Shown: positions 34,396 through 44,632, counted from the stretch's first letter. The stretch: DNA of 64,000 nucleotides from Prorocentrum cordatum (GCA_963575745.1 CAUYUJ010014356.1:116105-180104); one strand, 5' to 3'. Translations and numbers: made by a program. The notes: generated from the letters alone by a model not told the origin.

Positions 34396-34704
34396 TGGTG
34401 GTGGAGGTGGTGGTGGTGATGCTAATGCTGATGCTGATGCTGGTGAAGATGATGTTGATGATGCTGAGGAGGGGGGGGAGGGGGAGGAGGATAGAGGAGA
34501 GAGAGGAGGAGAAGGAGGAGGAGGAGGAGGAGGGAGGAGGAGGTGGAGGAGGAGGATAGAGGAGAGAGAGAGAGGAGGAGGAGGAGGAGGAGGAGGAGGA
34601 GGAGGAGGAGGAGGAGGAGGAGGAGGAGGAGGAGGAGGAGGAGGAGGAGGAGGAGGAGGACGGGTCGCCTAAGCCTTTCGGAGAAACCCTCCACCTGCAG
34701 GATC
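33751..34704. mobile_element. Family H element with GAG-ATG-GAG core
   Basis: The left end (GATCCTGCAGGTG at its outer edge, GTTTCCCCTGGGGCCGTAGG, CGACCCG) is inverted at the right (CGGGTCGCCTAAGCC, GGAGAAACCCTCC, CACCTGCAGGATCC). Between them lie a GAG tract (33796-33895), a TGATGATG tract of about 450 bp (33945-34400) and another GAG tract (34500-34660). The second copy at 43951 has the same inner ends around a GAG core. Confidence 0.75.
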
Positions 34705-34831
34705 CTGCACCCACCCTCATCCTGGACCCTGGCCCTGTACGCTCCTGCAGGATCTGGCGCTCCGACGGACCCCCGCTTGCGCCGACCTCCCCGCGCCTGA
34801 GAGCCCCGAGCTTGGTTTCTGCCAAAAAGAG

Positions 34832-35135
34832 GTGGAGGAGGAGGAGGAGGAGGAGGAGGAGGAGGAGGAGGAGGAGGAGGAGGAGGAGGAGGAGGAGGAG
34901 GAGGAGGAGGAGGAGGAGGAGGAGGAGGAGGAGGAGGAGGAGGAGGAGGAGGAGGAGGAGGAGGAGGAGGAGGAGGAGGAGGGAGGGGGAGGAGGAGGAG
35001 GAGGAGGGAGGAGGTGAAGGAGGAGGAGGAGGAGGAGGAGGAGGAGGAGGAGGAGGAGGAGGGAGGGGAGGAGGAGGAGGAGGAGGAGGAGGAGGAGGGG
35101 AGGAGGAAGGAGGAGGAGGAGGAGGAGGACGCTGG
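34832..35135. repeat. GAG trinucleotide tract
   Basis: The longest nearly pure GAG run of the window at its left part, then GGGAGG interruptions. The interval 34705-34830 holds a CTGCAGGATCTGGCGCTCC repeat related to 39305-39395. Confidence 0.95.
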
Positions 35136-35544
35136 CAGCGCAGCGGCCCGCCTCGCCGACGGAATGCACCTCCGCGTCGCTGTCCACCTCGGCCTCGTCC
35201 GCCAGGCCCTCGCGCCGGGCAGGGCGACAGCAGCAGGCGAAAGCCCGAGTGGCCCGCTGGGCCAACGTGCATGCAGCTCTGCCAGGTATGCGTGGAAGGT
35301 TCGCCGTGGATGTGCACCACCGCTGCTTGCTCGGGGTGATTTTGCTTTGTGTGGGCCGACGCTGTCTTTGAGAGGTTGGAAGCATGGCACTATGGGGCCG
35401 TCCCTTTAGCGTTAGCACGTCGATCATTTCAAAGTGTAGGCCATTCTGTGCGCGTCTGCCAGTGTTGTGGAGGAACGCCGTGGAGTGCAGGAGTGACAGT
35501 TGGTGGCTGCAGTGAGCATACGTATTTGAGTTTCTGATGTCTGG
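35136..35544. other. No gene recognised; weak exon-like segment
   Basis: On the plus strand CTCTGCCAG/GTATGC at 35286 looks like a splice donor after an open stretch from 35137. Its phase could join the candidate exon at 36285, but the reading is proline/arginine-rich and not recognisable. Confidence 0.2.
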
Positions 35545-35695
35545 AAGGATGCCGAGTCCGCGCGGATTTCTCGGATCGGCGTTGGACATCCCTCCCTGGC
35601 GCGCGGAGCGCGCCATGGGCGGCGCCAGAGGCGCCGCTAGTGGGCTCCAGCGCCGATCCCAAAAAATCCGCGCGGACCTCCGAATTGTTATGGTC
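35545..35695. mobile_element. Family D GC-rich palindromic element
   Basis: GTCCGCGCGGATTTCTCGG is mirrored by AAAAATCCGCGCGGACC; the centre has GCGCGCGGAGCGCGCC and GGCGCCAGAGGCGCC. Confidence 0.75.
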
Positions 35696-36012
35696 GTTCC
35701 GCTATGGAAGCACCCGCGCCGCTCGATCGGTGCACGTGTCGAGAACGGGATGTTGCTCGAAGTGCCCCTGGCCCAAGGTGCCCCCAGGACTTCCAAGGAG
35801 GCCCCCGCGGCCTCCAGGGCACCCCTCTCACGAAGCCCAGGGAGCTCGAGGGGCTCGAAAATAGAGCGAGACTCTGGGGAACCTTGGGCCAGGGGCACCT
35901 GTAGTGACCCCCGAGAGACCGGCGAGAAGGTCTGGTTCAGGAGGTGGCCTTTCGATGTCGACGGCTGCTGGGGCGCCTCGGGCCAAGCCAGGGGGCGTCA
36001 GGTCGAGCTCTC

Positions 36013-36137
36013 GCCATCGCTCGGACGTCCATTCCCTGTGTTTTTGTTCGGTTTCGTGCGTGGTTTTTCGCCAAATGATCAAGGATGCTCCTCGATGGTC
36101 CTCGCCGAAGGAAAAATGCACACGTCCGAGCGATGCC
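36013..36137. mobile_element. Family C element, copy 2
   Basis: GCCATCGCTCGGACGTCC at the left and CACACGTCCGAGCGATGCC at the right are inverted ends of 16-18 bp. The interior closely follows copies 1 and 3. Confidence 0.75.
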
Positions 36138-36284
36138 AAGAGCTGGGGGTGCCCAGGTCCAGCGAGACCAGTCTGGTCCAGCGAACCCGCCTGGCAGCCT
36201 CCGGCGGTGATGCGCCCCCCAGTCCGCGAGGCCAGCCTCGTGTCGCGAACGATCGCTCAACGTTCTCCTCCTCCTGTTGCCCAG

Positions 36285-36383
36285 GCTGACTTGGCCTTGT
36301 GGGAAAGCCTTCTCGGTTTCCCCTATGCCAGCGACTCGGACGACGACGATCCCGCTCGCGAAGCGAGGCTGTGGGTCGAATAG
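36285..36383 (+). CDS. Candidate terminal exon with acidic tail
   Basis: A strong pyrimidine tract (CGTTCTCCTCCTCCTGTTGC) ends in CCAG at 36284. The next 32 codons read ADLALWESLLGFPY, then ASDSDDDDPAREARLWVE and a TAG stop at 36381. The acidic cluster and amphipathic start look protein-like. No partner exon is certain; a donor-like CAG/GTATGC at 35286 has a compatible phase. Another frame is also open through here, so this remains a candidate without a family. Confidence 0.3.
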   Translation, partial: ADLALWESLLGFPYASDSDDDDPAREARLWVE

Positions 36384-36724
36384 CGTCTCCATCGCTGGCT
36401 GTTTTGTGTGTTTTAAACCCCTGGCCAGTGTGCTTGCGGCTGGCTCCTGTCAGGACAAGAATACTCTCGAAACCGAGGAAGGTTCATGCACAGACGGACG
36501 CCACTGTCTTCCAGGAAGGAGAAGGCCCCCCTTACAGGGCCCCGATCGACCGACCGTAGCTCGAGATGCGGCCCGAGATCTGAATCAGACAAGACGGTGT
36601 CCCCAATCCCCCCTTGCCCTCCTCGTCCCCGCCTCTTGTACGAATCACCCCCAACTCACCGTCCACTCTGGGGCGTCTCGTTTAGCCGTTCCCTCTGGAA
36701 GAAATGAACACGCGTAAAGATAAA

Positions 36725-36870
36725 CTTTCGACGGTCCGCGCGGATTTCTAAAATCTGCGCTGACCCACCCTCCCTGGCGCGCGCAGCGCGCCTGGGGCGG
36801 CGCCGGAAGCGCCGCCAGGGGGGCCAAGCGCACATCCAAGAAATCCGGGCGGAGCTCCGACAGTTGATGT
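36725..36870. mobile_element. Family D GC-rich palindromic element
   Basis: ACTTTCGACGGTCCGCGCGGA at the left is mirrored by ATCCGGGCGGAGCTCCGACA at the right; GGCGCGCGCAGCGCGCC and GGCGCCGGAAGCGCCGCC lie between. Confidence 0.75.
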
Positions 36871-36876
36871 GTCTGC

Positions 36877-37032
36877 TTAAGTCGGGCGTGTCCCCGTACA
36901 GGAGGATGTTCGACGAAAATTTTAAAAAATTAAAAAATCCAAAATGGACACAAAATATTCAAAACATAGTCACCAGACTCTTCTTTGACTATTTTTGGAC
37001 TTTCCCCCTGTAGAAGGACAGGCCCGACTTAA
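36877..37032. mobile_element. Family A MITE
   Basis: The left end is TTAAGTCGGGCGTGTCCCCG and the right end AAGGACAGGCCCGACTTAA. Flanks GTGTCTGC and GTGTATAC agree at 6 of 8 positions. The centre is A-rich. Confidence 0.85.
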
Positions 37033-37204
37033 GTGTATACCATGTTTTGCTCCTCGGCCATCCCTCCGCATCCGCCTTCCCGACCCCGTTTCCGTGCAAC
37101 GCCCGTAGACGGGGTCACCCGGGCGCGCGCTCCTTCGGAACGCGCCCCCGGCGGAGTCTTCTGCCTGCCGGCGCCCGAACTTTGGACACCCGAAATGGGT
37201 ACGG

Positions 37205-37368
37205 TTAAGTCGGGCCTGCCCCTCTAAAAGGGGAACACCCAACAATCATAATTACAAAAACAGTCAGGGGAATATATTGTGTGATAATTTTGAGAATTTT
37301 GGACTATGTGTTGAGCAACTTCTATTTTTTGTCGAAGCTCCCCCTGTAGGGGGACACGCCCGATTTAA
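37205..37368. mobile_element. Family A MITE with exact 8-bp duplication
   Basis: GGGTACGG occurs at 37197-37204 and 37369-37376. The ends are TTAAGTCGGGCCTGCCCC and GGGGGACACGCCCGATTTAA. This copy best defines the element boundary, because the duplication lies outside the TTAA. Confidence 0.9.
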
Positions 37369-38083
37369 GGGTACGGAAAGAATGTGTAGAATGCCCCAAA
37401 AACAAAGTTCTGCCCAAAACTAACAGCGGCCGCTGTTTGGCCGGCGGCCTTCTCTCTCGAGAGAGGTCAGCGTCCGCAGCGACACCGACCGCGAGCCCGG
37501 CCTTCGTGCCCATGCTTCCCGCGCCCATGCCAACCGCCCCGACGTGCTGCCAGCGAGGCAGCACTCCCCGGCACACCCCGGGGCGGGACCGGGGGCCCCC
37601 GCACTCCTGGAGACCTCCGCCTGGGGCGCCCCGGCGCCCTGCGCCTGCGCCGCCCCACGCGCGGCGAGACCCCTCTCGGGGGGCAGCGGCCCAAGAGAGC
37701 GGCCCGCGGCCCCCTCGCGAGGGCGAGAGGGACGGAGGCGGAGGCTGAGGCGGGAGGGGGGAGGGAGGGAGGAGGGCGGAGGAGGGAGGAGGGAGGGCGG
37801 AGGAGCAGGGCGGAGGCGGAGGAGGCGGAGGAGGCGGAGGCGGAGGGAGAGTGAGGGAGGAGGGCGGAGGAGGGAGGAGGGAGCCTCCGGCTCCCCCCCC
37901 CCCCCCCCGCGCGCCCACCGAGGCAGACCCGCGGGCGCGGCCCTCAGAGCGAGCGCGCCTCTCGCCCGCCGCGCTCGCGGGGGGACCTAACGCCGGCCCC
38001 GGGGGCGCTCCAAAAGGAGCCGGGCGGCGCCGAGGGGGGGTCACCACCACAGGGAAAACGCATCCACAAGCATGGGCCATGGT
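37369..38083. other. No gene recognised; GGC/GGA-rich tract
   Basis: GGAGGCGGAGG-rich sequence at 37735-37890. The block CCGCAGCGACACCGACCGCG at 37475 recurs at 49190. Confidence 0.4.
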
Positions 38084-38233
38084 AGGGGGCCACATGTGAG
38101 CCCTACCCCCACCCCCCACGATTTCCGAGGGGGAGGGTGGGCTTCACTTCGTTCGGGAGCTCCCGAGCGAAGTGAACCCCACCCTCCCCTCAGAAATCGT
38201 GGGGGGTAGGGGTAGGGTTCACATGTGGCCCCC
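38084..38233. repeat. Large imperfect palindrome, copy 1
   Basis: AGGGGGCCACATGTGAGCCC then CACGATTTCCGAGGGGGAGG on the left is inverted on the right (CCCTCAGAAATCGTG, CACATGTGGCCCCCT). Arms are about 65-70 nt with a short GGGAGCTCCC centre. A relative is at 61648. Confidence 0.85.
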
Positions 38234-38476
38234 TGGGTGGTAAGGACGCAAGACCCTTGGAGGCCGAAGTTGGGGACTTTGGGCGCCGGGCGCCCAGCGA
38301 AAGGCCGGGCCGCAGTGGCGAGGACGCCAGGGTTCCCTGGAAAAGGCGCGCGTCCTTGCTGTGCGCGCTGACTGTAGGAGGTCGCCAGCTTCCCCGAGAG
38401 GGCGACCTCCCTGGAGGCCCCCGGGACCCCCTGCGACTGACCACCGCAAACGCCACACAGCCTCTTTGACCTAGAG

Positions 38477-38692
38477 TTATGATGTTCCAACCTACTTTAG
38501 CCTTCACCACCAGAAAGAATTTCGAGCGCCAGAAAAAAAAGTACCGAAACTCGAGGGTTTTCACGTGTCGGGCCCTGGGAGACACTCGCCCGACACTGTT
38601 TCGACACTCTTTCGAAACTCTTTCGACACTTTTCTGGGTGCTCGAACTTATTTCTGGCATGTTGGTCCTTAAGTAGGATAGGAACAACATAA
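38477..38692 (-). mobile_element. Family B MITE with exact 8-bp duplication
   Basis: ACCTAGAG occurs at 38469-38476 and 38693-38700. The ends are TTATGATGTTCCAACCTACT and AGTAGGATAGGAACAACATAA. The body is in opposite orientation to the copies at 12765 and 28569. Confidence 0.85.
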
Positions 38693-38700
38693 ACCTAGAG

Positions 38701-39558
38701 CCCCCCCCTCCTCTCTAGGCCACCTGCTTCCTCGCATCGCCCTGCTTCCTAGCAGCGCGGCGCGCCAGGCGCGACACCGCAGTTGCCTCCGCGCCCTCGC
38801 GAGGCCGCGCCTCGGAGCTCGGCAGCTCTCCTGCCCAGGACGCGACGCGCGGAGCGCGATTCATCGGGGATCGTCTGACCCGGGTCAATCCAGACCGGAG
38901 AAGCAATTAAGGACCCCCCCGGCGTTATCATTAGCACCGCGCCGTAATTAAATAATTATTTGGGGGGGTTTTCGCCGAGCGATATTATTAGCACCGCGCA
39001 AATGGAAGGAAAATAAATAATTCCAGCGCCCCGCCTCGGGTGGCATCCCAATTAGAATTGTAATGATAATAAGAATACGAATACGAATAAGGATACCCCC
39101 TCCTGGTGCCAGGATAACGCTTCCGGGTGCCGGGTGCGTTATCCTTTCACCGGAGAGGGGGGGGGGGGTCCTTAATAAGCCAAACACTGCAATGCAAGAA
39201 GAAAAAAACAACGCAGATCTTCGCAAGCCCGGGTCAGCCAATACGCGCGGCCGTCTCGCGGCCACGAGCGGCTCGCTAACCCGGGTCAGCCAGAGGGGAT
39301 CTTCGCAGGATCCTGCAGGATCTGGTGTCCTGGCTGACCCCCGTTTGCACTGACCCCCGTCTCAAGGCTCCCGAATTCATCCCTGCGCCTCCTCCCCGGT
39401 CCCCGATCGACAGGAGGAGCTCGTGACGCACCTGGTGGTGACCCCCCCATGGGCGCTGCACCCCGGGCGCGCCGGGAAGGCGCTCGGGCTCGGATGCAGG
39501 CGTGCCCGGGCGGTGACACGGGGGGGTCTTTGCCCTCGCCTTGGCTAGCTGGCGTACG
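38701..39558. other. No gene recognised; TAAT-rich patch
   Basis: GATATTATTAGCACCGCG at 38980 echoes GTTATCATTAGCACCGCG at 38923. AATACGAATACGAATAAGG lies near 39070. The block at 39300-39395 is related to 34690-34810. Confidence 0.35.
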
Positions 39559-39713
39559 CTTTGGTCGGGCATGTCCTCCTACAGGGGTATTTTGAATTAA
39601 AGTTATCGAGAAATACCCACACATGGTCAAACGTAGTCCAACAAACATCGTCCCCAGATTATATGTTGTGACTATTTTGAGTTGTCCTCCTGTAGAAGAA
39701 CGTGCCCGGTTTA
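39559..39713. mobile_element. Family A MITE with 8-bp duplication
   Basis: GGCGTACG occurs at 39551-39558 and 39714-39721. The left end reads CTTTGGTCGGGCATGTCC, with two extra bases before the TIR; the right end is AAGAACGTGCCCGGTTTA. Confidence 0.8.
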
Positions 39714-39721
39714 GGCGTACG

Positions 39722-42700
39722 AAGTCGCCGGGAACGAGGCAAGGGGATCGCGAGGGGAGGGGAGGCGGAGAGAAGGACGGACAGAAGGAGGACCACGAGC
39801 GGCGGACATAGCCGCATCCGTACAGTAGGAGCTCGACCACAAGAACCCTTCCACAAGAAACCCAACCCTGACACCCCCAGACGACCATTGCTTTTTGGTG
39901 TGGGAGCGTCACGCTTCCCATAGCAAAACCATCGAACACCGAGAAACCCAGGGAACCCTGGAGGCAACCAGGGTGAATCTTGGCATTGGCTTCCACAGTT
40001 GTTCGGCGCTGAAGGCCAAAATACGATGCACCGTACCTCTCCTGGGTCGAACCTCGACGACGCCCCGGAAGACGAAAACTCGGTACGGTGCACACAAGCC
40101 CGAACGCGGAGGTGGAGGCTCAAACCATTTTCTCGGTCAATACAGAAGCACTGTCTACACATACCTAGACTTTCGAGACTGCGGGGATCTGCGGGGACTA
40201 CCGAGAGTTTGTGCTACTTAATGCAGTTGTTCCCTTCTACGTCAGAGCGGACAGCATGTCCGTGCCCGCTCGTTCTTTTGCATGCGACAGGAGCCGATGC
40301 CGCCACCGTGGCCGCTGTTGCGAGCGCACGCTGATCGCAGTCCAACGCAGGCATCACACGGAGGAGGGAGTCTCAGAAGGATAAGACGGAGGCAGTGAGA
40401 CCGAGAGGAAGATGAGGGTGACGAGAATGCGCTGGGGCTGCGCCCGCAGCAGCAGGATTGTGATGATTGAGGGAGGGAAGGCTGTTGGGTGAAGGGTGTG
40501 GGGAGGAGGGAAAAAGAGGCAGAGGAAAGCACGCGCAACATCAACATCGACACAACTTTCCGGGAAATACTGTGAGCGCTTGTTCGCCCGCGTGCTACTC
40601 AACAAATGCACCCAGAATCCAGACCTCACCACCCTTCGTCTATGAGCGTGCTCCGTTTGCGATCCCGGTGGACGTCGGGCGAGGGGACACCGAAGCAGGC
40701 GGTCGTGGGCGCAACACACATCTGTGTATCCGCGGCCTCGAGGGCGGGGCCCCTGGGCCGCGACCCCGCGGATGCGGGGCGCTTCTTCGCGGATGCCCCG
40801 CGCGGAACGCATCCGTGCGACCACGCGCCCGCGGGAGCGCGCTCCGGCATCTCGACCACGGGGGTGCGGATCCCGCCAGTGAGGTCGGGCGGGCGGAGGG
40901 CACACCGCCAGGGGGCGCGTCGGGCGGGCTGGGGCACCGCGTGGATTTACCCCCCGGGGCCGCGCTGACGGGGGTATTGGTCAACGACGATGTGGGGAAT
41001 CTGGTTTTTGTGACACCGAGCTCGCGCAGAACAAAATTGTGGGAACGCACGACGCGCACTCTCATACATTGCAGTGCGCAAGGAACTGTAGGAAAGCACG
41101 AACCACCATGTCCTGCAATTGGTTCGGCCACGAACCAGTCCCACCTACAATGCCGAAACCTACATCGCCGTCGCCTACGTGGCCGTTAGCGCGTCTACGG
41201 GGGGAGGAAGTCTCAGGCGAGAGTGCGATTCTTGAGCGGCGAGAACACAATGCTGAAACATACTCTTAGGGGGTCACACGAAGGGTCAGGCAAACATGCA
41301 AGTCTCAAATCCGTTGCAAAGTAGCCACGCGCGAGGACGCAGCGCGTGAATAACTTGTCAGAGTCTGGGAAAAAAACGCAATCCTTGGAAGACAATGAGC
41401 ACGATTTCTGAGCATGCCACGAGGAAGTCCCAGGCAAGAGTGCGTTCCTGGAGTAAATGGCAAGGGCGTCTTGAGCGAGGATGCGAGTCCTGCCTCAATT
41501 CTGATGAACAGATTTAACGCGAATCGTTGTTGCCGTGCTTGTCATCCTGGGACCCCGACAGCGCAATTGGACACTCAATACTTTCTCAGACAAAAAGGGG
41601 TACGGAACCGAGAGGCAACATGAGTAGCGCTAGCACTAGAGACATTGCTCACACTGCCTTTCGCCGCCAGCGGGTGGTTTAAGGAATGGCCTGCGCATCA
41701 CTTGCTGGTATTGCTGCGTCTGCGCATGAACTTGCACATGCTGCAGCGGTGAGCCTCCCGTCCGCCAATGCTGCATACTATCACTTCCCCCCAGATCCTC
41801 ATGACTTTCTACTCTTCAGTGTTCTCTTGTCTTCTGGCTTCTGTTCTTCATCCCGCCTCCTTCAAAGCAATGGTCCTAGTCATTATCATCGTCCTGCTTC
41901 CCCTCGTCGTAGTCCTGGTCCTCCCTTTCGCTGTCCTTCCCATCCTCTTTCCCAGACTATTACTCGAAAATGAATACCACACTCGTACTCGTCATACTCG
42001 AACTCCTTTACCTGGCCATATCCGTGCCCCTTTTCCGTATCATTTGATTACAGCATGCGGCATTCACACATGCTGGCTTTGCGACTTCCCATTCCTTTGG
42101 GAAGTACCTCGTGGACAGAGAATGAACAAACAATCTGCTGCCGCTCAATGTACAAGTGTTGTCGTCGCCATTGCCCACTGGGTCGCAGGCCTACATCGCG
42201 CGCGTGAGAGCGAGATGTCTCGTTCACCTACGCGGTTGTCAACGTTTTGCTGTCACTGCGCCAACTCACCTATCACGATAGCATGATTGTTACTATGCCC
42301 GCGTTGTGTGTTCTCCATCCGTCGCTATCCACCACATCTGGAAGAGCTTGGGTTGCAAACTCAAACTCGAACCCTGTCCTCTAGCGCCACCTGCACCTGC
42401 AATATCTTGAAACGTCATTTAGCAAGAGGCCAACGAGATAAGGAACTTCCGAACCATAATCGTACCATCTCGGTCATTCATATCTAAACCCTCGCCCTAA
42501 AATAGGCTCTGACAGCTCCTCGCTATTGGCCCGCCGGTTGGGATTGTTCCAACTCGAGAAGAAATTCTGGGAATGCGTCGTCGATTCTAGATTGTCAAGA
42601 TGGTTGTTGTCTTGGTCTCTTTGGAGTTGACTACCCAGCTGCCTGATGAAGGCATTCGTTTCAGGAACGAGCACGCGACAATGCGATAGACAAGAAATCG

Positions 42701-42765
42701 TTGACTGAGGCCATCTACTGACATTCCCACAGAACAGTTTTCGGCTGCGGTCAAAGTGCCCCGAA
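39722..42765. other. Low-repeat stretch, no gene recognised
   Basis: The 39896-39985 block is related to 32725-32815. GAGGAAGTCTCAGGCGAGAG at 41206 recurs as GAGGAAGTCCCAGGCAAGAG at 41422. Plus frames at 40467-41189 and 41768-42286 lack recognisable domains; the second is hydrophobic in its first half. Confidence 0.35.
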
Positions 42766-43347
42766 TTATGTGGCCACGCGGTGAACGTAACCGCCAGAAT
42801 GAGCGGACATCCTACCCATCAAACTAACGCCTGTGTCTGGATGATGCCCTTCTGTCCGGCCCTCTCCTTTTAAGGCGAGTGTCTCTACGGGCTGGACAGG
42901 AATACCCCGATTAGGTTTCCGCCGAGAGCACAACATATGTTGGCTGCGCGCTGCCAACTGCAAAGGGTCCCATCTGTTGCGGCTTCGATCGCCGTCGCCA
43001 TGGTGCACATCGGTATGCGGGGGCGGCCTACAAACACCCGATCTGCCCGCCCCCTCCTGCGCCGTGGCTTCCACAGGCTCCTGCCACATCTGCACCACCT
43101 GCGGCGTGTACGATCTCCAGCCGTCGATTCCAGCTCGGCGGCACTCCTCCCATGGGGGCAAGGGGGGGGGGGCATGAGATACAGGAGGTACATGCGAATC
43201 GCGGTCTTTCTGTAAGGAATCGTGAGGCACTCGCTTCGTCGACTCTGAGCTTTGCAAAGACGCCCCAGGCTCTGCGGACCCATAAGGAGGTAAGACAACA
43301 TCGTGAGGCCTGTTGGCAACCAAACTTCTTATCTTTGATGCGCGCAC
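42766..43347 (-). CDS. Open frame of unknown function, WW-like segment
   Basis: This 193-residue frame reads as mixed, protein-like sequence rather than a simple repeat. Near residues 60-90 it has PPPLPPWEECRRAGIDGW followed by RSYTPQVVQMWQEP. Two tryptophans 22 positions apart, a Tyr and a final WxxP recall a WW domain, but the usual second Tyr and Asn/Thr positions are missing and the spacing is off. It overlaps the opposite-strand frame at 43152-43640, so at most one is likely real. It ends in TAA at 42766; the start is not supported. Confidence 0.25.
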   Translation of the reverse strand: MRASKIRSLVANRPHDVVLPPYGSAEPGASLQSSESTKRVPHDSLQKDRDSHVPPVSHAPPPLPPWEECRRAGIDGWRSYTPQVVQMWQEPVEATAQEGAGRSGVCRPPPHTDVHHGDGDRSRNRWDPLQLAARSQHMLCSRRKPNRGIPVQPVETLALKGEGRTEGHHPDTGVSLMGRMSAHSGGYVHRVAT

Positions 43348-43640
43348 TGCAGCGCCTCAAGAACCACCGGGATGACGATACGGTTGACCTCATTACCAAA
43401 AAGGATCCTCGCGACAGACTTGCTGAACTCTGCTCCTGCACCGAGTCGACTCGCGAACGCGGACGCGAACGAGAGTGGCGCCATGCGCTGCTCGAAGCAG
43501 GGGGGTCACGATGTGGGGAAGAGATCGGACAAATCCCAAACGGCATAACAAAAAACCTCTCGGAGATCCGCGCGGGTTATTCCGGGTCGGCGGTGGACCC
43601 ATTTCCACCCATGGCGCGTGGAGCGCGCCAAGGGTGGTAA
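43152..43640 (+). CDS. Open frame of unknown function, charged helical
   Basis: From about 43205 the frame reads NREALASSTLSFAKTPQALR, later SLMRALQRLKNHRDDDTVDL and TRERGREREWRHALLEAG, a charged, helix-prone character. TCTTTCTGTAAG at 43206-43217 could be an acceptor. The last 30 codons run into a family D element (43548 on), so the true end would be earlier or the frame is a remnant. I do not recognise a family. It conflicts with the minus-strand frame at 42766-43347. Confidence 0.25.
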   Translation: MGARGGGHEIQEVHANRGLSVRNREALASSTLSFAKTPQALRTHKEVRQHREACWQPNFLSLMRALQRLKNHRDDDTVDLITKKDPRDRLAELCSCTESTRERGREREWRHALLEAGGSRCGEEIGQIPNGITKNLSEIRAGYSGSAVDPFPPMARGARQGW

Positions 43641-43665
43641 CGGAGGCGTCGTATACCTCCATAAG
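43548..43665. mobile_element. Family D element, partial
   Basis: CTCGGAGATCCGCGCGGGTTA at the left and ATGGCGCGTGGAGCGCGCCA in the middle match the family; the right arm is lost. Confidence 0.6.
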
Positions 43666-43950
43666 CTCATGTTTGTGCCGTATTGGTGCTCCTGCGGGGG
43701 GGGGGAACACATACGCTTGAACAACCTAACCTGCAACTTCATGCAAGCGCGCCTGTAGAACATAGACTTGCTTACTTGACACCTCCTTCCTCTGCCCTGC
43801 TAGCCTCTTCACTCGGGAGAGGTTGGCGGGAAGCGAGGGTTGGGCGGACAAGCGTGAAGACACAAAAAAGGGTTCCTAATGCCTCAGAGCACCAGAGCGG
43901 GACGCGCGTGAAAACAAAAGGGCTCCTGATGCCCCAGAGCGGGCTGCATG

Positions 43951-44297
43951 GTTTTCCCCCGGGGCCGTAGGCGACCCGAGGAGGGGATGAGGAGAAGCAG
44001 GTGGAGGAGGGGCATGTGGAGGAGGAAATGGAGGAGGCGATGGCGGAGGAGATGGAGGAGGAGGAGGAGGAGGAGGAGGAGGAGGAGGAGGAGGAGGAGG
44101 AGGAGGAGGAGGAGGAGGAGGAGGAGGAAGGAGGAGGAGGAGGAGGAGGAGAGGAGGAGCGGAGGAGGAGGAGGAGGAGGAGGAGGAGGAGGAGGAGGAG
44201 GCAGAGAGAAGGAGGAGGAGGAGGAGAGGAGGAGGAGGAGGAGGAGGAAGAGGAGGAGGTGGAGGAGGACGGGTCGCCACAGCCCTTTGGAGAAACC
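43951..44297. mobile_element. Family H element with GAG core, copy 2
   Basis: GGTTTTCCCCCGGGGCCGTAG and GCGACCCG at the left are inverted at the right (CGGGTCGCCACAGCCC, GGAGAAACC). The interior is a GAG tract of about 275 bp. Confidence 0.75.
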
Positions 44298-44424
44298 CTC
44301 CAGACCAGGCGAGGCGTGCAAACGCGTGGGCCCCCAAGGCCCCAAGAGCGGGCCAAAGCTGCGGCAACCTGCGCGCCGTCCTGCTGCAGGCTCTCGCCCA
44401 CGAGAGCTCGGGAAGCCGAGGGGG

Positions 44425-44632
44425 AGGAGGGAGGAGGAGGAGGAGGAGGAGGAGGAGGAGGAGGAGGAGGAGGAGGAGGAGGAGGAGGACGAGGAGGAAG
44501 AGGAGGAGGAGGCGGAGGAGGAGGAGGAGGAGGAGGAGGAGGCGGAGAGGGAGGAGCAGAAAGGAGGAGGAGGAGGAGGAGGAGGAAGAGGAGGTGGAAG
44601 AGGAGGAGGAGGGGGGGAGGAGAGCCACCCTG
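44425..44632. repeat. GAG trinucleotide tract
   Basis: A GAG run separate from the H element, ending in GGAGGAGAGCC. Confidence 0.9.

Noticed and set aside
34259-35898. Poly-Ser, poly-Pro and poly-Leu frames over 300 residues
   Set aside because: They arise from GAG/CTC and ATG triplet tracts.
36877-37032. piggyBac-type TTAA target duplication for family A
   Set aside because: The 8-bp duplications at other copies lie outside the TTAA, so TTAA belongs to the TIR.
40467-41189. 240-residue plus frame
   Set aside because: GC-rich with at least two other open frames of like quality and no motif.
43028-43546. 172-residue minus frame rich in Ser/Arg
   Set aside because: Reads antisense to the charged plus frame and out of phase with the WW-like frame; less protein-like than either.
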